Assembly (NCBI GenBank): GCA_016711485.1
Contig: JADJSX010000007.1
Span: forward strand, 186,001 to 250,000
Origin: Leptospiraceae bacterium
GTDB taxonomy: Bacteria > Spirochaetota > Leptospiria > Leptospirales > Leptospiraceae
Reading direction: 5' to 3'
Length of the DNA stretch: 64,000 bases
Shown one piece after another: positions 36,546 through 46,330 of the stretch. The notes beneath the pieces were generated by a model. It saw only the letters and a list, made by a program, of their open reading frames with translations. It searched no databases and was not told the origin of the DNA. The stretch's first letter is position 1; each line of letters starts with the position of its first letter. A program made the position numbers and the translations under genes.

Positions 36546-38485
36546 TAGATCCTAGGTAACACTCTTTCTAAAAACTCTTCCATATAAGAATACAAATCGA
36601 ATTTATCTTGATCTGGAGCTGGTGCTCTTCTCTCCGTCTCTGCCTCTCGCCTTGCAATTTCCAGTAATCGTTTCCCATGTCTTTTCAGATAATGTCGGGA
36701 AACTAAAATTGGCCATTTATATTTATTTGTTTTTGATTTTATTTGAAAAGAGAGAACTTCCTTTAGAGAATGTTTCTTCATAAACATAACAAATTGATCT
36801 TCTGGCATTCCTGTTTTTACGGTTTGCATTAAGTATTCCCTATCCGGATAAAGTTTTGCGTCCCAAGCAGTATCGAGTGCCGAAATAATAGCTTGCAACA
36901 CATCTTTAACTTGTTTTTCTTCTTCAGGAGAAAGTTTTTTATCGGGTTCCCCTTCTTTATCGACAGAGGGTGCACCTTGTTCAATTTCTTCAATTTGTTT
37001 CATTCGCTCTTCTACGAGCTTTGATTTTTCTTTGGCAATTTGTTTAGCTTTTGACTCGTTAATTCGTTTTTTCTGTTCCAATTCTTTTTGGCGACGGATT
37101 TGCTCTGCTTCTGCTTTGGTAACGTATATATTTCCCATAATGGTGCGCCACATACGAGTCAGAAACGGTAGATATTTGAACAAACTCTCCATTTCAATTG
37201 CATAAAAATCTTTCTTTAAATTTTCATCTAAATTTGCATTGATGTTCATTTTGGATAAAATACGAACATCTGTATCATTACCGGTACTTTGGTAGATTTT
37301 TTTTGCGAGATCTACTGCTAAATTTACAGATGACCTATGTAGTAAAAATTCAAAATAATTATTTCCATCATCATATTCTGTATAGAGTATATTTTCATTT
37401 CCTACGATAGCTGGGATTATATCCTTTGGAATTGGTTCGCCATTGATTCGAATCGTTGCGATATCAACTAACTTTCCTGCGTTTTCCACAAGTTTGACAA
37501 CTTCAATGATTTTATCTTTTTGTTCTTTACGTTTTATTTCTTCACGATAATTTTCATAAAATGCACCAAGAATGACTAACTCTTCTACCATATACTTTTG
37601 ATCCCCATAAGAATCATCCATGTATGCTAAAATTTTAGTCGCCAATGACGCAAAATCGGAATATTCCTCATCCGACACGCCACCCATTACTCCAATTTTT
37701 TGTAGCGATGGTATGATATGTTTTTTAAGATAATTCACATATATTTCAATTCTTTCAATTACTTCATCTTTGCTATTGTATAAAAAAATTGATTTATTTG
37801 CAGACTTCAGCGATTTCTCATTTCGGAAAAACAATAGAACTTTATCATCTACCAGTTTTTTTAGAACTGGTTTTAAATGTGTATTGACCGTATTTTCTTT
37901 GAGTTGTTTGCTTGCGTCATACGGACAATTAAACAAATTACCTACGTCGAATGACGCATACGTATCACTTAATTTATTCGCATTAATTCTTGAAAAAATA
38001 AAATCTTTGTATTTATCTCCATGCCAAGGAACTCTCACTTCCGCAATTGCCCGTTTTATGGCAGCTACACTTCTCTCATTACACCCATTGATGTACCGTT
38101 GTGAAGATCCAGCATCTAAAGTAGATGGTCTTGCAAAAACTGTATTTCTTCTGAGCCCTGTCGTTAGATTTTCAGACTTACGTAAATCGCTTAACTCAAA
38201 TTCTACCGTAGTAATTTTTTTAATGATAGGAGGATTTGATTTAAAACAAAGCTCATTAATGAAAAAATCAACTTTGTCTTTTTCCAAACTAATATCACGC
38301 GTTAACTGTTCCGCATTGGGCAGAATTTTATTCGCTAGGAACTTTTCTGTCCATTCGTTAATAGTCGTAAAAAAACGATATATCCCTTTGTATTGAAAAT
38401 CACCACGGGACTCCATACCCTGCACAGCTTGCGCCGCAGGGTTAAAATCAACTACTCTAAAGAATTGTGAATTTTGTTCTGCCAA
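36545..38485 (-). CDS. Large hypothetical protein with coiled-coil segment
   Basis: A 646-aa protein without signal peptide or membrane helices, so probably cytoplasmic. Residues about 445-530 are very rich in Lys, Glu and Gln (AEAEQIRRQKELEQKKR and similar) and likely form a coiled coil. The rest is mixed alpha/beta without a motif I can name. It lies between asd (1 base gap) and pyk (TAATG overlap). I do not recognise the family; from its complexity it is a real and probably conserved gene. Confidence 0.6.
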   Translation of the reverse strand: MAEQNSQFFRVVDFNPAAQAVQGMESRGDFQYKGIYRFFTTINEWTEKFLANKILPNAEQLTRDISLEKDKVDFFINELCFKSNPPIIKKITTVEFELSDLRKSENLTTGLRRNTVFARPSTLDAGSSQRYINGCNERSVAAIKRAIAEVRVPWHGDKYKDFIFSRINANKLSDTYASFDVGNLFNCPYDASKQLKENTVNTHLKPVLKKLVDDKVLLFFRNEKSLKSANKSIFLYNSKDEVIERIEIYVNYLKKHIIPSLQKIGVMGGVSDEEYSDFASLATKILAYMDDSYGDQKYMVEELVILGAFYENYREEIKRKEQKDKIIEVVKLVENAGKLVDIATIRINGEPIPKDIIPAIVGNENILYTEYDDGNNYFEFLLHRSSVNLAVDLAKKIYQSTGNDTDVRILSKMNINANLDENLKKDFYAIEMESLFKYLPFLTRMWRTIMGNIYVTKAEAEQIRRQKELEQKKRINESKAKQIAKEKSKLVEERMKQIEEIEQGAPSVDKEGEPDKKLSPEEEKQVKDVLQAIISALDTAWDAKLYPDREYLMQTVKTGMPEDQFVMFMKKHSLKEVLSFQIKSKTNKYKWPILVSRHYLKRHGKRLLEIARREAETERRAPAPDQDKFDLYSYMEEFLERVLPRI

Positions 38486-38486
38486 T

Positions 38487-39542
38487 TTATTTTACTCTCA
38501 AGTAACCTTTTTTGTAAATTAATTCCGCATTTAAAATGGCAGCACCTGCAGCGCCACGAATTGTATTATGACTTAATACCACATACTTAAAGTCAAAAAT
38601 TGGATCGGTTCTAAGTCTTCCGACTGTAGTAGTCATTCCATTTCCATTCATCAAGTCAAGTCTCGGTTGTGGTCTATCTACTTCTTCTCTATAATCAATT
38701 ACCTGCGATGGTGCTGAAGGAAGATTTAATTTTTGTGGCTCACTGGAAAAATCGGCCCACAGTTTTTTAATTTTTTCTACTGTAGTTTTTTTCTTTAGTT
38801 TGACGGAAACACAAACTGTATGTCCATCAACTACAGGAACTCGATTGCAATGAGCGGATATTTTAAAGTTAGCCGGAACTATCTTTCCACCACTTACTTT
38901 GCCCAAACATTTCTGTGGTTCCATTTCTACTTTTTCTTCTTCTCCCCCAATATGAGGAACTACGTTTCCTAATATATCGAGCGATGGCACACCGGGATAC
39001 CCAGCTCCTGAAATTGCTTGCATCGAAACAATAAATACAGAATCAATTCCATAGGCATCTAACAACGGTTTAAGGGTAATGGTTACACCCATAATAGTAC
39101 AATTAGAATTCGTGATAATTTTACCTTTTGTTTTTTGGGCATCTAAAACTTTTAACTGATCAGAATTAACTTCTGCAGATAAAATAGGAACATCTTTGTC
39201 ATATCGATGATTCTTAGAATTAGAGATAACCATGACTCCAGCCTTCGCATAATCGGTTTCTACCTCTCCAGCTACATCGCTATCCAAACCAGAAAAAACT
39301 AAATCAACGTTGGGAGTTTCTTTGGGAATACATCGACTAATTTTCATATTCGCCGCATATTCAGGAATTTTAGAAGATACTTTCCATCTGGACTTCATAA
39401 TATCTTTATATAAGCTGCCCGCACTTTTATCAGAAGCTCCTAACGCAACTACTTCAAAGTATTCATGATTCTCTAATAACTGAATAAACCTCTGTCCGAC
39501 CGAGCCTGTTGCTCCTAGAACGCCAACCCTAACTTTACCCAT
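38487..39542 (-). CDS. asd: Aspartate-semialdehyde dehydrogenase
   Basis: A 351-aa Asd of the type common in archaea and fungi rather than the short E. coli type: VGVLGATGSVGQRFIQLL for NADP binding, ITNSNCTIMGV with the active-site Cys, and ISAHCNRVPVVDGH with the catalytic His. It makes aspartate semialdehyde for lysine, diaminopimelate, threonine and methionine. From memory, asd lies on the second chromosome in Leptospira interrogans, which supports the view of this window as CII-like. First gene of asd-hypothetical-pyk. Confidence 0.93.
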   Translation of the reverse strand: MGKVRVGVLGATGSVGQRFIQLLENHEYFEVVALGASDKSAGSLYKDIMKSRWKVSSKIPEYAANMKISRCIPKETPNVDLVFSGLDSDVAGEVETDYAKAGVMVISNSKNHRYDKDVPILSAEVNSDQLKVLDAQKTKGKIITNSNCTIMGVTITLKPLLDAYGIDSVFIVSMQAISGAGYPGVPSLDILGNVVPHIGGEEEKVEMEPQKCLGKVSGGKIVPANFKISAHCNRVPVVDGHTVCVSVKLKKKTTVEKIKKLWADFSSEPQKLNLPSAPSQVIDYREEVDRPQPRLDLMNGNGMTTTVGRLRTDPIFDFKYVVLSHNTIRGAAGAAILNAELIYKKGYLRVK

Positions 39543-39619
39543 TTTTTACCACCTTAGAGATAGATTTTTTTAATTGGCAAAACAATAAAGCACTAAATTT
39601 TTTAACAAAGTTTCTAATT

Positions 39620-40423
39620 CTATTCTGTCTCTTCTTCTATTTCTTCTTTTTTTGGAGGTGATATCTCTTTTTTGACAGGAGTTGGCATTATCCCAGAATA
39701 TATCCTTTGAAAACGACTTAGAAAAGCTCTCGGAGGTATTCCTTTTTTATAACTATTTCCAAACAATATTGGACGTGGTAAAAAACTGACAAGAGTGATA
39801 CATTCTCTAGTATCCAAAGAATTCGCATTTTTTTTGAAATAATATTTTGCTGCCGAGGTAAGTCCATACACTCGCGGTCCAAACTCTACCACATTAAAAT
39901 ACCAAGTTAATTGTTGGTCTTTCGAAAATAGAAAATTAAATAAAATCGAACCTAACGCTTCTCGTATTTTCCGTACGTAAGTTTTATTGCGACTCAGAAA
40001 AGCATTTTTAATAAACTGTTGGCTAATCGTACTTGCACCAGAAATTATCCGACCTTGTTTTCTATTGTATTCAAAACTAGATTTTATACTTTCAAAAGAA
40101 ATTCCACTGTGATTATAAAACTCGCTATCTTCTGCGATTACTAACGCTTTTTTGCAGGCAGATGGAATTTGACTCGAACCAACCCACTCACCGCCTACAT
40201 ACTGAACCAATGGACCAGTGATCCTCATGTAACGTCCCTTCCCAGTCTCATCGTAAGGAAAATAAATTATAGCTCCGAAATACAAAACCGGAACCCACGG
40301 AATAAAAAGAACAAGTAGAAAGATGCTTATATAAAAAAACTTTTTATTCCAAAAAAAATTTTTTAATATTGAAATAAAAATATTCGGTTTTTTGGAAATA
40401 ACAGGATTTTTATGCTTTGGCAT
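39620..40423 (-). CDS. mtgA: Monofunctional peptidoglycan transglycosylase (GT51)
   Basis: A 267-aa membrane-anchored transglycosylase with one helix (about 28-50). Motif 1 is IAEDSEFYNHSGISFESI with the catalytic Glu, motif 2 SGASTISQQFIKNAFLSRNKTYVRK spread over about 120-145, followed by a VVEFGPRVYGLTSAAKYYF segment. It polymerises lipid II glycan strands and has no transpeptidase domain. I prefer the start at 40423 (MPKHKNP), since AAGG lies 5 bases before it; ATGs at 40474 and 40480 lie within the upstream gene and lack such a site. Confidence 0.85.
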   Translation of the reverse strand: MPKHKNPVISKKPNIFISILKNFFWNKKFFYISIFLLVLFIPWVPVLYFGAIIYFPYDETGKGRYMRITGPLVQYVGGEWVGSSQIPSACKKALVIAEDSEFYNHSGISFESIKSSFEYNRKQGRIISGASTISQQFIKNAFLSRNKTYVRKIREALGSILFNFLFSKDQQLTWYFNVVEFGPRVYGLTSAAKYYFKKNANSLDTRECITLVSFLPRPILFGNSYKKGIPPRAFLSRFQRIYSGIMPTPVKKEISPPKKEEIEEETE

Positions 40424-40439
40424 TCTTGCCTTTTTTATT

Positions 40440-42026
40440 CTAATTGGTTTTTCTGGAAACTTTGACAATTTCATCCCCATAATGCGAATTCATTTTTACC
40501 ATTCCTGAATAAGTAAAATGATGAAAATCACTAAAGTCTTGCATTTTCAAATTGTTTCGGAAATCGATAAATTTTATTTCATTTCCGGATTCCAAACTTT
40601 TTAAAAACAATAAATGATTTTGATACCAGACTGATTTTTCGTACCAATCCATCGCTAATGGATTTTCTGGATTATTGATTAGTAATACTGGAATTTTTTT
40701 TTCTTTCATTGTTTCTGTAAATTTTTTCAAATATTGTAAGTGAATATTCGGGCGAAAGGTTTCTTTTGTTAGCCGCAACTTTGCATTTTTTAAAGCATGT
40801 AAGTATAGAATTCCAGGACGATGTTCTAAATCTGAAAGAAGTCTGTATTCGAAATATTCCTTATAATCATTATCATTCATATTTAGATATCGTAAATCTT
40901 CAATCCTCTCCTCTCGTAAATATTGTCGATCCGAATTAGGTTCATTCAATCCGAATGTTTGTTGCAGCCGAACACCTACTTGGTCTCGAGAATGATCAAA
41001 TCTATCTCCACTTGCCAAATAGGGCTGCCAAGTTTTGGACAGTTCCGCGGTGATATAAGAATTTTCCTTTTGAAACTTTGGATTCAATTTTATGAGTTTC
41101 CATCCAGACTCCGAAAAATTTAGAATTTCTTTTTCGACTTCGCCCTTTAGCGTCAAATTAAGATTACCCTCTGCTAAAATTTCAGGGACTATCTGAATCC
41201 AAAATCCTTTTTCGAACATATATTGTTTCGGTATAAAGGAAAAACTTTTTCCAGTCCAACCTAGCGAATTGATTCTTTCAGGGATTTGGACTCCTGCATA
41301 ACCATGATAACTTGTATTTCTCCCAAATCGATGGTTGTATAAATTTTTTAGATTTTGGGGATAAATTTCTCTATATCTATAAAATAAAAATACATAGGAA
41401 GACATATAAGTAGCAATTTTCTCTGCCGGAAGAATGGAATAAAACTCTTCGATTGCTTTTTCAGGAAACGTGAATTTAGATTGAGGGGCTTCTCCAAAAT
41501 TAAGTGCATCTATCAAAAGATCGTTATCATTCGCTTTCTCATTCGTTCCATTTAGATCCAAAAGATATGCCCGATGCAATCGTAAATCAATGAAATTGAC
41601 AGGATAAATAACTAGGTCAGGTTTCAAAAATTCGATATCATCTCGAACCAAAAAAGAATCTAGCGGAGTCATTCCAGCAAAAGATAGATAGGCAACTTCG
41701 AAACTATTTCCTGTTTTTTCTTTCAAATATTCAGTTAATAATTCTCTATCTATTGAATAGTAACCGATGCTACTTCCGATTACTAATATCCGTGATCTAG
41801 TTTTAGGGGTCCGCTCAATTCTTTTCTTTTCATACATAAAGTTAAAGAAATGATTTGTTCCCCAAGGAGACTCATTCGGAAGTCGCCAAATTAAAAATCC
41901 GAAAAAAAGTTGATCTATAAAAAACAAAGTAATTAGGAATAAAAATACTCTTCTAATATTCTTCGAATTTTCATCATAGAAAAACGATTTCCAAATTTGT
42001 TTTATAAGATTTGAATCAGTTAACAT
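40440..42026 (-). CDS. SGNH-like protein, DUF1574 type
   Basis: A 528-aa protein with one N-terminal membrane helix (about 27-48) and a large, probably periplasmic domain. RILVIGSSIGYYSIDRELL (about 79-97) looks like an SGNH block I, with the nucleophile Ser in GSS, and LKPDLVIYPVNFIDLRLH follows. A C-terminal DFHHFTYSGMVKMNSHY holds the Asp-His pair. It matches my recollection of the Leptospira DUF1574 family, often encoded beside MBOAT genes as here. Its likely role is as partner of the MBOAT encoded 55 bases upstream in glycan acylation, like AlgJ/X with AlgI. Confidence 0.7.
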   Translation of the reverse strand: MLTDSNLIKQIWKSFFYDENSKNIRRVFLFLITLFFIDQLFFGFLIWRLPNESPWGTNHFFNFMYEKKRIERTPKTRSRILVIGSSIGYYSIDRELLTEYLKEKTGNSFEVAYLSFAGMTPLDSFLVRDDIEFLKPDLVIYPVNFIDLRLHRAYLLDLNGTNEKANDNDLLIDALNFGEAPQSKFTFPEKAIEEFYSILPAEKIATYMSSYVFLFYRYREIYPQNLKNLYNHRFGRNTSYHGYAGVQIPERINSLGWTGKSFSFIPKQYMFEKGFWIQIVPEILAEGNLNLTLKGEVEKEILNFSESGWKLIKLNPKFQKENSYITAELSKTWQPYLASGDRFDHSRDQVGVRLQQTFGLNEPNSDRQYLREERIEDLRYLNMNDNDYKEYFEYRLLSDLEHRPGILYLHALKNAKLRLTKETFRPNIHLQYLKKFTETMKEKKIPVLLINNPENPLAMDWYEKSVWYQNHLLFLKSLESGNEIKFIDFRNNLKMQDFSDFHHFTYSGMVKMNSHYGDEIVKVSRKTN

Positions 42027-42081
42027 AGAATTTGATCAGAGTCTAAATAATCCCGTACTTCTAGAAAAAAGGAAACTCATT

Positions 42082-43611
42082 TTAAAATACAAAATATATA
42101 AACGGTTTTAATTCACCACTATATATTACCGCTAGGATTGTTAAAAAAGCATACAAACCAAACTGCCAACTTCTATTTGTCTCTTTCAGTTTTTCTTGAA
42201 TTTTATCTTTGTAAAAAAAGCCAATACAATGACCCAAAAACACAATCATCGCAATGGAATAAAATTTTTGTTCAATAGCGTAATTTGGTTTAATTCCTTC
42301 CTGTAATTCGAGAACTCCCCAAAATAAAGACTTTACAATAGAAAGATTCGAAGCACGAAAGAACACCCAAAAACAAGTTACAAGAATAAAAGTATACCCA
42401 GAATAGAATACTTTTATTAGGAGTTTGTAAAAAGGTCGGACATCCGAAAACAAAACAGTAAGGTTCCATTTATTAGAAAAAAATCTTTCTAGTCCTAAAT
42501 AGACCCCATGAAGTCCGCCCCAAATCAGGAAATTCCAATTTGCTCCATGCCATAGACCTCCTAAAAGCATTGTTAAAAACAAGTTGCGATAAGTAAATAG
42601 CAAACCGTTTCGATTTCCCCCTAAAGGAATATACAAATAAGATCGCAACCAAGAGGACAAAGATATATGCCACCTCTGCCAAAAGTTAGTTATACTAGAA
42701 GCAAAATAGGGCAAATTGAAATTCTCAGGAAGAGAAAATCCAAAAAGGAGTGCTACACCACGAGCAATATCTGTATATCCACTAAAGTCTCCGTAAATTT
42801 GAATGGAATAGGCGACCATTCCCATCGCAATATAAGACCAAGATAGAACTTTAATTTGCTCTGGATTCGAAAATACAAGATCCGTTATTACTGAAATATT
42901 ATCAGCTATTACTGATTTTTTAACAAATCCAAGTAATATAAAGTAGAACGCCTTGTTTAAGGAAATTTCAGAAAATTTTTGGCGGTATGCATTAAGAATT
43001 TGAGGCAAAAACTCCCGTGCCATAACAATTGGACCGGCGACTAGTTGCGGGAAAAATGCCAGAAATAGGGCATATCGAAAAAAGTTTTGTTCAGCCGGCA
43101 AAATTTTACGATACACGTCAACTGTGTAGCTAATCGATTGAAAAGTATAAAAGGAAATCCCTGCAGGAAGTAAAACATTCCAAGAAATGGGAGAAAAGGA
43201 AAATCCTAAAACGTTACCCATACTAAAAATATTTTGTAAAAAAAAGGAGGAGTATTTATAAAAGCCCAAAATTGATAAGTTCAAAAATATTGAAAGAAAC
43301 AAAAAACATTTTCGCCGACTTATTTCATTCGATTTATATATTTCTTTTCCAATTAGAAAATCAGAAACAGAAGTAAACAAGATCAATCCCAAAAATTTGT
43401 AATTCCAACTTGCATAAAACAAATAACTTCCTAAAAGTAAAATTAGAATTAACAGAGATTGATTTGTTGTTTTTTCGGCGATGCTAGGAGCGAGAGGATT
43501 GTGTTCGGAAGTATTCCCAAGAAATCGACTTACGAAAATCGGGAAAATAACCCATCGAATAACCAAAAAAGCTAATAGAAAAAAAAGAAATTGAGGAGAA
43601 ACAAAGTTCAT
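42082..43611 (-). CDS. MBOAT-family O-acyltransferase (AlgI/DltB-like)
   Basis: A 509-aa polytopic membrane protein. It has PAGISFYTFQSISYTVDVYR, FFPQLVAGPIVMAREFLPQIL, FWQRWHISLSSWLRSYLYIPLGGNR and the catalytic His in LGGLWHGANWNFLIWGGLHG. It resembles the C-terminal half of the SGNH-MBOAT fusion at 32-35 kb closely, including the terminal KPFIYF motif (SGELKPFIYFVF against EVKPFIYFQF), so the two are paralogues. With the DUF1574-like neighbour it likely acylates a surface polysaccharide. Confidence 0.88.
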   Translation of the reverse strand: MNFVSPQFLFFLLAFLVIRWVIFPIFVSRFLGNTSEHNPLAPSIAEKTTNQSLLILILLLGSYLFYASWNYKFLGLILFTSVSDFLIGKEIYKSNEISRRKCFLFLSIFLNLSILGFYKYSSFFLQNIFSMGNVLGFSFSPISWNVLLPAGISFYTFQSISYTVDVYRKILPAEQNFFRYALFLAFFPQLVAGPIVMAREFLPQILNAYRQKFSEISLNKAFYFILLGFVKKSVIADNISVITDLVFSNPEQIKVLSWSYIAMGMVAYSIQIYGDFSGYTDIARGVALLFGFSLPENFNLPYFASSITNFWQRWHISLSSWLRSYLYIPLGGNRNGLLFTYRNLFLTMLLGGLWHGANWNFLIWGGLHGVYLGLERFFSNKWNLTVLFSDVRPFYKLLIKVFYSGYTFILVTCFWVFFRASNLSIVKSLFWGVLELQEGIKPNYAIEQKFYSIAMIVFLGHCIGFFYKDKIQEKLKETNRSWQFGLYAFLTILAVIYSGELKPFIYFVF

Positions 43612-43670
43612 TTAACGAAATAGAATGCCTAAAAATAATCAACAATATTTAAGCAGTAATATGATTAAAT

Positions 43671-43886
43671 TTAGACAGAAAACTTGCACTTTACCCCGCA
43701 ACTAGGACAAATACAGGAAACTTCCGCCTTTACGGTCCTTCCTTTTGACGTTTCCACCTTGCCTATTGCAACAAATTCGAAATCTACTCCCTCTGGAACG
43801 TAGTGCCCCTTTCCGTATTTAGCACTTCCCTCAATCATGTACGTACAGGCATGACACCTGACTCTAACTTTTAATGTTTCGGCCAT
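43671..43886 (-). CDS. Small zinc-ribbon protein
   Basis: A 71-aa protein, if started at MAETLKVRVRC, with two Cys pairs: RCHAC near the start and CICPSCGVKC near the end, a pattern of a zinc ribbon. The sequence between is neutral (YGKGHYVPEGVDFEFVAIGK). The frame stays open upstream to an ATG at 43991 (106 aa), but the extension has little conservation-like character and no clear ribosome binding site. Function unknown; a nucleic-acid or metal-binding role is possible. Confidence 0.55.
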   Translation of the reverse strand: MAETLKVRVRCHACTYMIEGSAKYGKGHYVPEGVDFEFVAIGKVETSKGRTVKAEVSCICPSCGVKCKFSV

Positions 43887-44271
43887 ACCGGTATTTTCCG
43901 AATTACCGCCCAACATGCAATACTTTTTTACCAAAATGCTCCCATTTCCTGCCATTTTGTCATATGGATATCGGGCAATGGAGTATGTCATTATGTCTTA
44001 TTGTGCGCAATTAGTTTTGCCTATGCCCTGATGTGAGATATATGCCAATAAATGGGCAAAATTGATGAGTTTTTTCAAAGAAACAAAACATTTTACGAAT
44101 CAGAAGGATAAAAAGCTAACTTTCGTTTCTTTTTCCTGGAATTTTTTTAATATGTGACATAATTTAGGCAATTACTTAAAATTTCTTTGTTTTTTGCAAA
44201 AATTTTCCAATTTGTACCTTTCCTCCTTTATTATTCTAATAAGTTTTTTTTAATTGTTTGGTAGGAAACAT
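43887..44271. other. Divergent intergenic region
   Basis: About 385 bases with no supported gene apart from a possible N-terminal extension of the zinc-ribbon protein. It contains TGTGACATAA at 44153-44162, a 10-mer that recurs at 50076-50085 in the origin region, and an inverse TATGTCATTATGTC at 43983-43996. A short T-run follows at about 44245. The two divergent promoters should be here. Confidence 0.4.
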
Positions 44272-44907
44272 ATGAACCAGTCCCTTTTACAAAACCTAGA
44301 ATTTACAGCATTAGATTTGGAGACATCCGGATTAGATCCGAATGAAAGCGAAATTTTAGAAATTGCAGCTATTCGATTTGACCGAGATAAAATACTCAGC
44401 ACTTATAACTTTCTTGTAAAACCCAATAAACCACTTCAATTAAGTGCACAAATTGTGAATGGAATCACACCGAAAATGTTAGAAAATGCGAGAACTTTGG
44501 ACAGTATTTTGCCTGAATTTCTTAGATTTATAGAAGGATCCGCTCTTGTGATTCAAAACTCAGAGTTTGATTTATCCTTCCTTTTCCCTGAGGCAAAAAA
44601 AAGGAGATTAGCAATCCCTACTCTGCCCGTATTCTGCACCTTAAATCTAACTAGGAAATTTTTCCCAGAGTTAAAAAAACACAATTTGGTTGCCTTAAGA
44701 GATTTTTTTAAAATTGAAAAAATGAACACTACAAGTATAAGACACTCATTCCACGAAGCGTTAGATGACTCCTTTGCTGCTATGAAAGTATTCATTCAAT
44801 GTATCGATAAAATCGACGGCTGGAAACAAGGAGTCGAAAAAACAAACTACCATGCAAAGGGATACAGTCTTACGACTGATTATATCCGGCAAGAATGGCT
44901 TTTCTAA
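44272..44907 (+). CDS. DnaQ-like DEDDh 3'-5' exonuclease
   Basis: A 211-aa exonuclease-fold protein with the DEDDh residues: ALDLETSGLD (Asp and Glu, about 13-22), NSEFDLSFL (Asp) and HSFHEALDDSFAA (His and Asp near the C-terminus). It resembles the epsilon proofreading subunit or RNase T types; which one cannot be decided. The start at 44272 has AGGA 6 bases upstream; a TTG 18 bases earlier is less likely. It shares its stop region (CTAA) with the convergent gene. Confidence 0.82.
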   Translation: MNQSLLQNLEFTALDLETSGLDPNESEILEIAAIRFDRDKILSTYNFLVKPNKPLQLSAQIVNGITPKMLENARTLDSILPEFLRFIEGSALVIQNSEFDLSFLFPEAKKRRLAIPTLPVFCTLNLTRKFFPELKKHNLVALRDFFKIEKMNTTSIRHSFHEALDDSFAAMKVFIQCIDKIDGWKQGVEKTNYHAKGYSLTTDYIRQEWLF

Positions 44908-45212
44908 TCCGCGTTCTTTTTTTTGGATGATTTAGTTTCTGGCAAGGAATGAAAACGAGAACTAATTCCTAATTTTTCATTCCGCTTTACCATATAAATG
45001 AAGTGTTTTACATACATTGTATAAGGCTCTGGTATTTCCTTTGGATCAAATTCCATTGGATTATCCAGCAGATGATTTACTACTGAGAGATTTAAATCGT
45101 CTTTACTTGTAAACATTAGAGTTTCTAATCGTCTACAAATTTCTTGGTCATTGACCTCGTTACTTAAACTTCTCATTGCTTCTATTAATTTACTAAATGC
45201 GGCTTTATTCAT
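44904..45212 (-). CDS. Small hypothetical protein (last of regulator operon)
   Basis: A 102-aa helical, soluble protein with a basic tail (SSKKKNAD). It resembles a small regulatory or toxin/antitoxin-sized protein but has no motif I know. It starts 4 bases after the preceding gene and is the last of four leftward genes beginning with the NtrC-like regulator at 48.1 kb. Its stop overlaps that of the exonuclease gene on the other strand. Confidence 0.5.
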   Translation of the reverse strand: MNKAAFSKLIEAMRSLSNEVNDQEICRRLETLMFTSKDDLNLSVVNHLLDNPMEFDPKEIPEPYTMYVKHFIYMVKRNEKLGISSRFHSLPETKSSKKKNAD

Positions 45213-45216
45213 ATAA

Positions 45217-46245
45217 TTACATTAACCTTCTAGCTCGATACTTCCATTCCCAAAGCATTATCTCTTCCTCAATACTCTTTGATTGCTCTTGGTATTTTTC
45301 AAGCAATGCATATACCATATAGGCAACATCCTTTGCTAATCCCTTCTCAAGTTCAAGTTCAAATTCAGCTTCACTGTGATTTATTATTAACACAGCCAGT
45401 CGAAAAATTTCATCTAAAACTCTTACTTTGTCTTTGTTAGTATTGAGTTCCTCTTTATTATTTACGTTCTTTATCATTACATCTAAGAAAGTGCGAATAA
45501 AAATAATATCCTCACCCTTTAGATTGAAATCAAAGAGCAATTGTTTAACTTTATCGAGTTCTAAATTTCTAAGATGAATCCTAGCAAGAAAAACTGGATT
45601 TTCTGAATACATATTCAAATTGGATCCAGACGAAGCCATATCGGCGGCTCTCGCTATATCAGCGTCAACTACAGGATTAGCTGCATCTGCTTTAGAATCT
45701 GCTTTAGAATCTGCTTCGGAGACAGGATTCACAGGAGTTTTATTTTCATACGCGACATTGATTTTCTTTTTTAGAATTAAGATATTTACAGTTGGGTAAC
45801 GAATCTTAAGTGTTACCATATCGTTTTTTAATAAACTCTCATCTGCTACAATATGATGAAATTCAAGTCCCTGCTCAGTTGCACTCATTATATCTTTTAC
45901 GAAATTGTAATGATAAATTAGTACGGGAAGTATATCACTATCACTGCCAGAATTTAGATAGATTGTTTTTATGTCTCTCGATCCACCATGTTGATACGGG
46001 ATAACTAATTTTCCAGCTTTCACGTTGACAAAACTGAGCTCTCCCAATCTAAAATGGGAGAGATTAAAATCATCTCCCAAAAAAACAACCCGTGGAACTG
46101 GAACGATGATTGAATTGTTCTTGGCCCCTTTAGGAACCTCAGGACCTTTTGGCGTAAACACAACATAGGTAAGTTTAGTTAGACGAACTTTTACTAAAAA
46201 TCCGGCAGGTGTTTTACGTTCTTCATATTGCTGATCCTCTTCCAT
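45217..46245 (-). CDS. Hypothetical protein, long paralogue
   Basis: A 342-aa protein. Residues about 8-165 are clearly related to the 163-aa product of the next upstream gene: ERKTPAGFLVKV, VPRVVFLGDDFNLSHFRLGEL, KLVIPYQH, GSDSDILPVL, EQGLEFHHIVADES and PTVNILILKKK all recur there. A low-complexity link follows (SEADSKADSKADAA, from a 12-base repeat near 45690-45720), then a separate helical domain (about 210-342). GGAG precedes the ATG by about 9 bases. No signal peptide; family unknown. Confidence 0.6.
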   Translation of the reverse strand: MEEDQQYEERKTPAGFLVKVRLTKLTYVVFTPKGPEVPKGAKNNSIIVPVPRVVFLGDDFNLSHFRLGELSFVNVKAGKLVIPYQHGGSRDIKTIYLNSGSDSDILPVLIYHYNFVKDIMSATEQGLEFHHIVADESLLKNDMVTLKIRYPTVNILILKKKINVAYENKTPVNPVSEADSKADSKADAANPVVDADIARAADMASSGSNLNMYSENPVFLARIHLRNLELDKVKQLLFDFNLKGEDIIFIRTFLDVMIKNVNNKEELNTNKDKVRVLDEIFRLAVLIINHSEAEFELELEKGLAKDVAYMVYALLEKYQEQSKSIEEEIMLWEWKYRARRLM

Positions 46246-46330
46246 AGTTTAAGACTCCAAATTCTCCTGCATGTAGGAACGAGTATTTGTAAGCCCTAGA
46301 AAATTAAAATAATTTTTTATTTTAATTTTC

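Noticed and set aside
43887..43991. N-terminal extension of the zinc-ribbon protein to the ATG at 43991
   Set aside because: No clear ribosome binding site and no family-like features in the extra 35 residues; kept only as an alternative.
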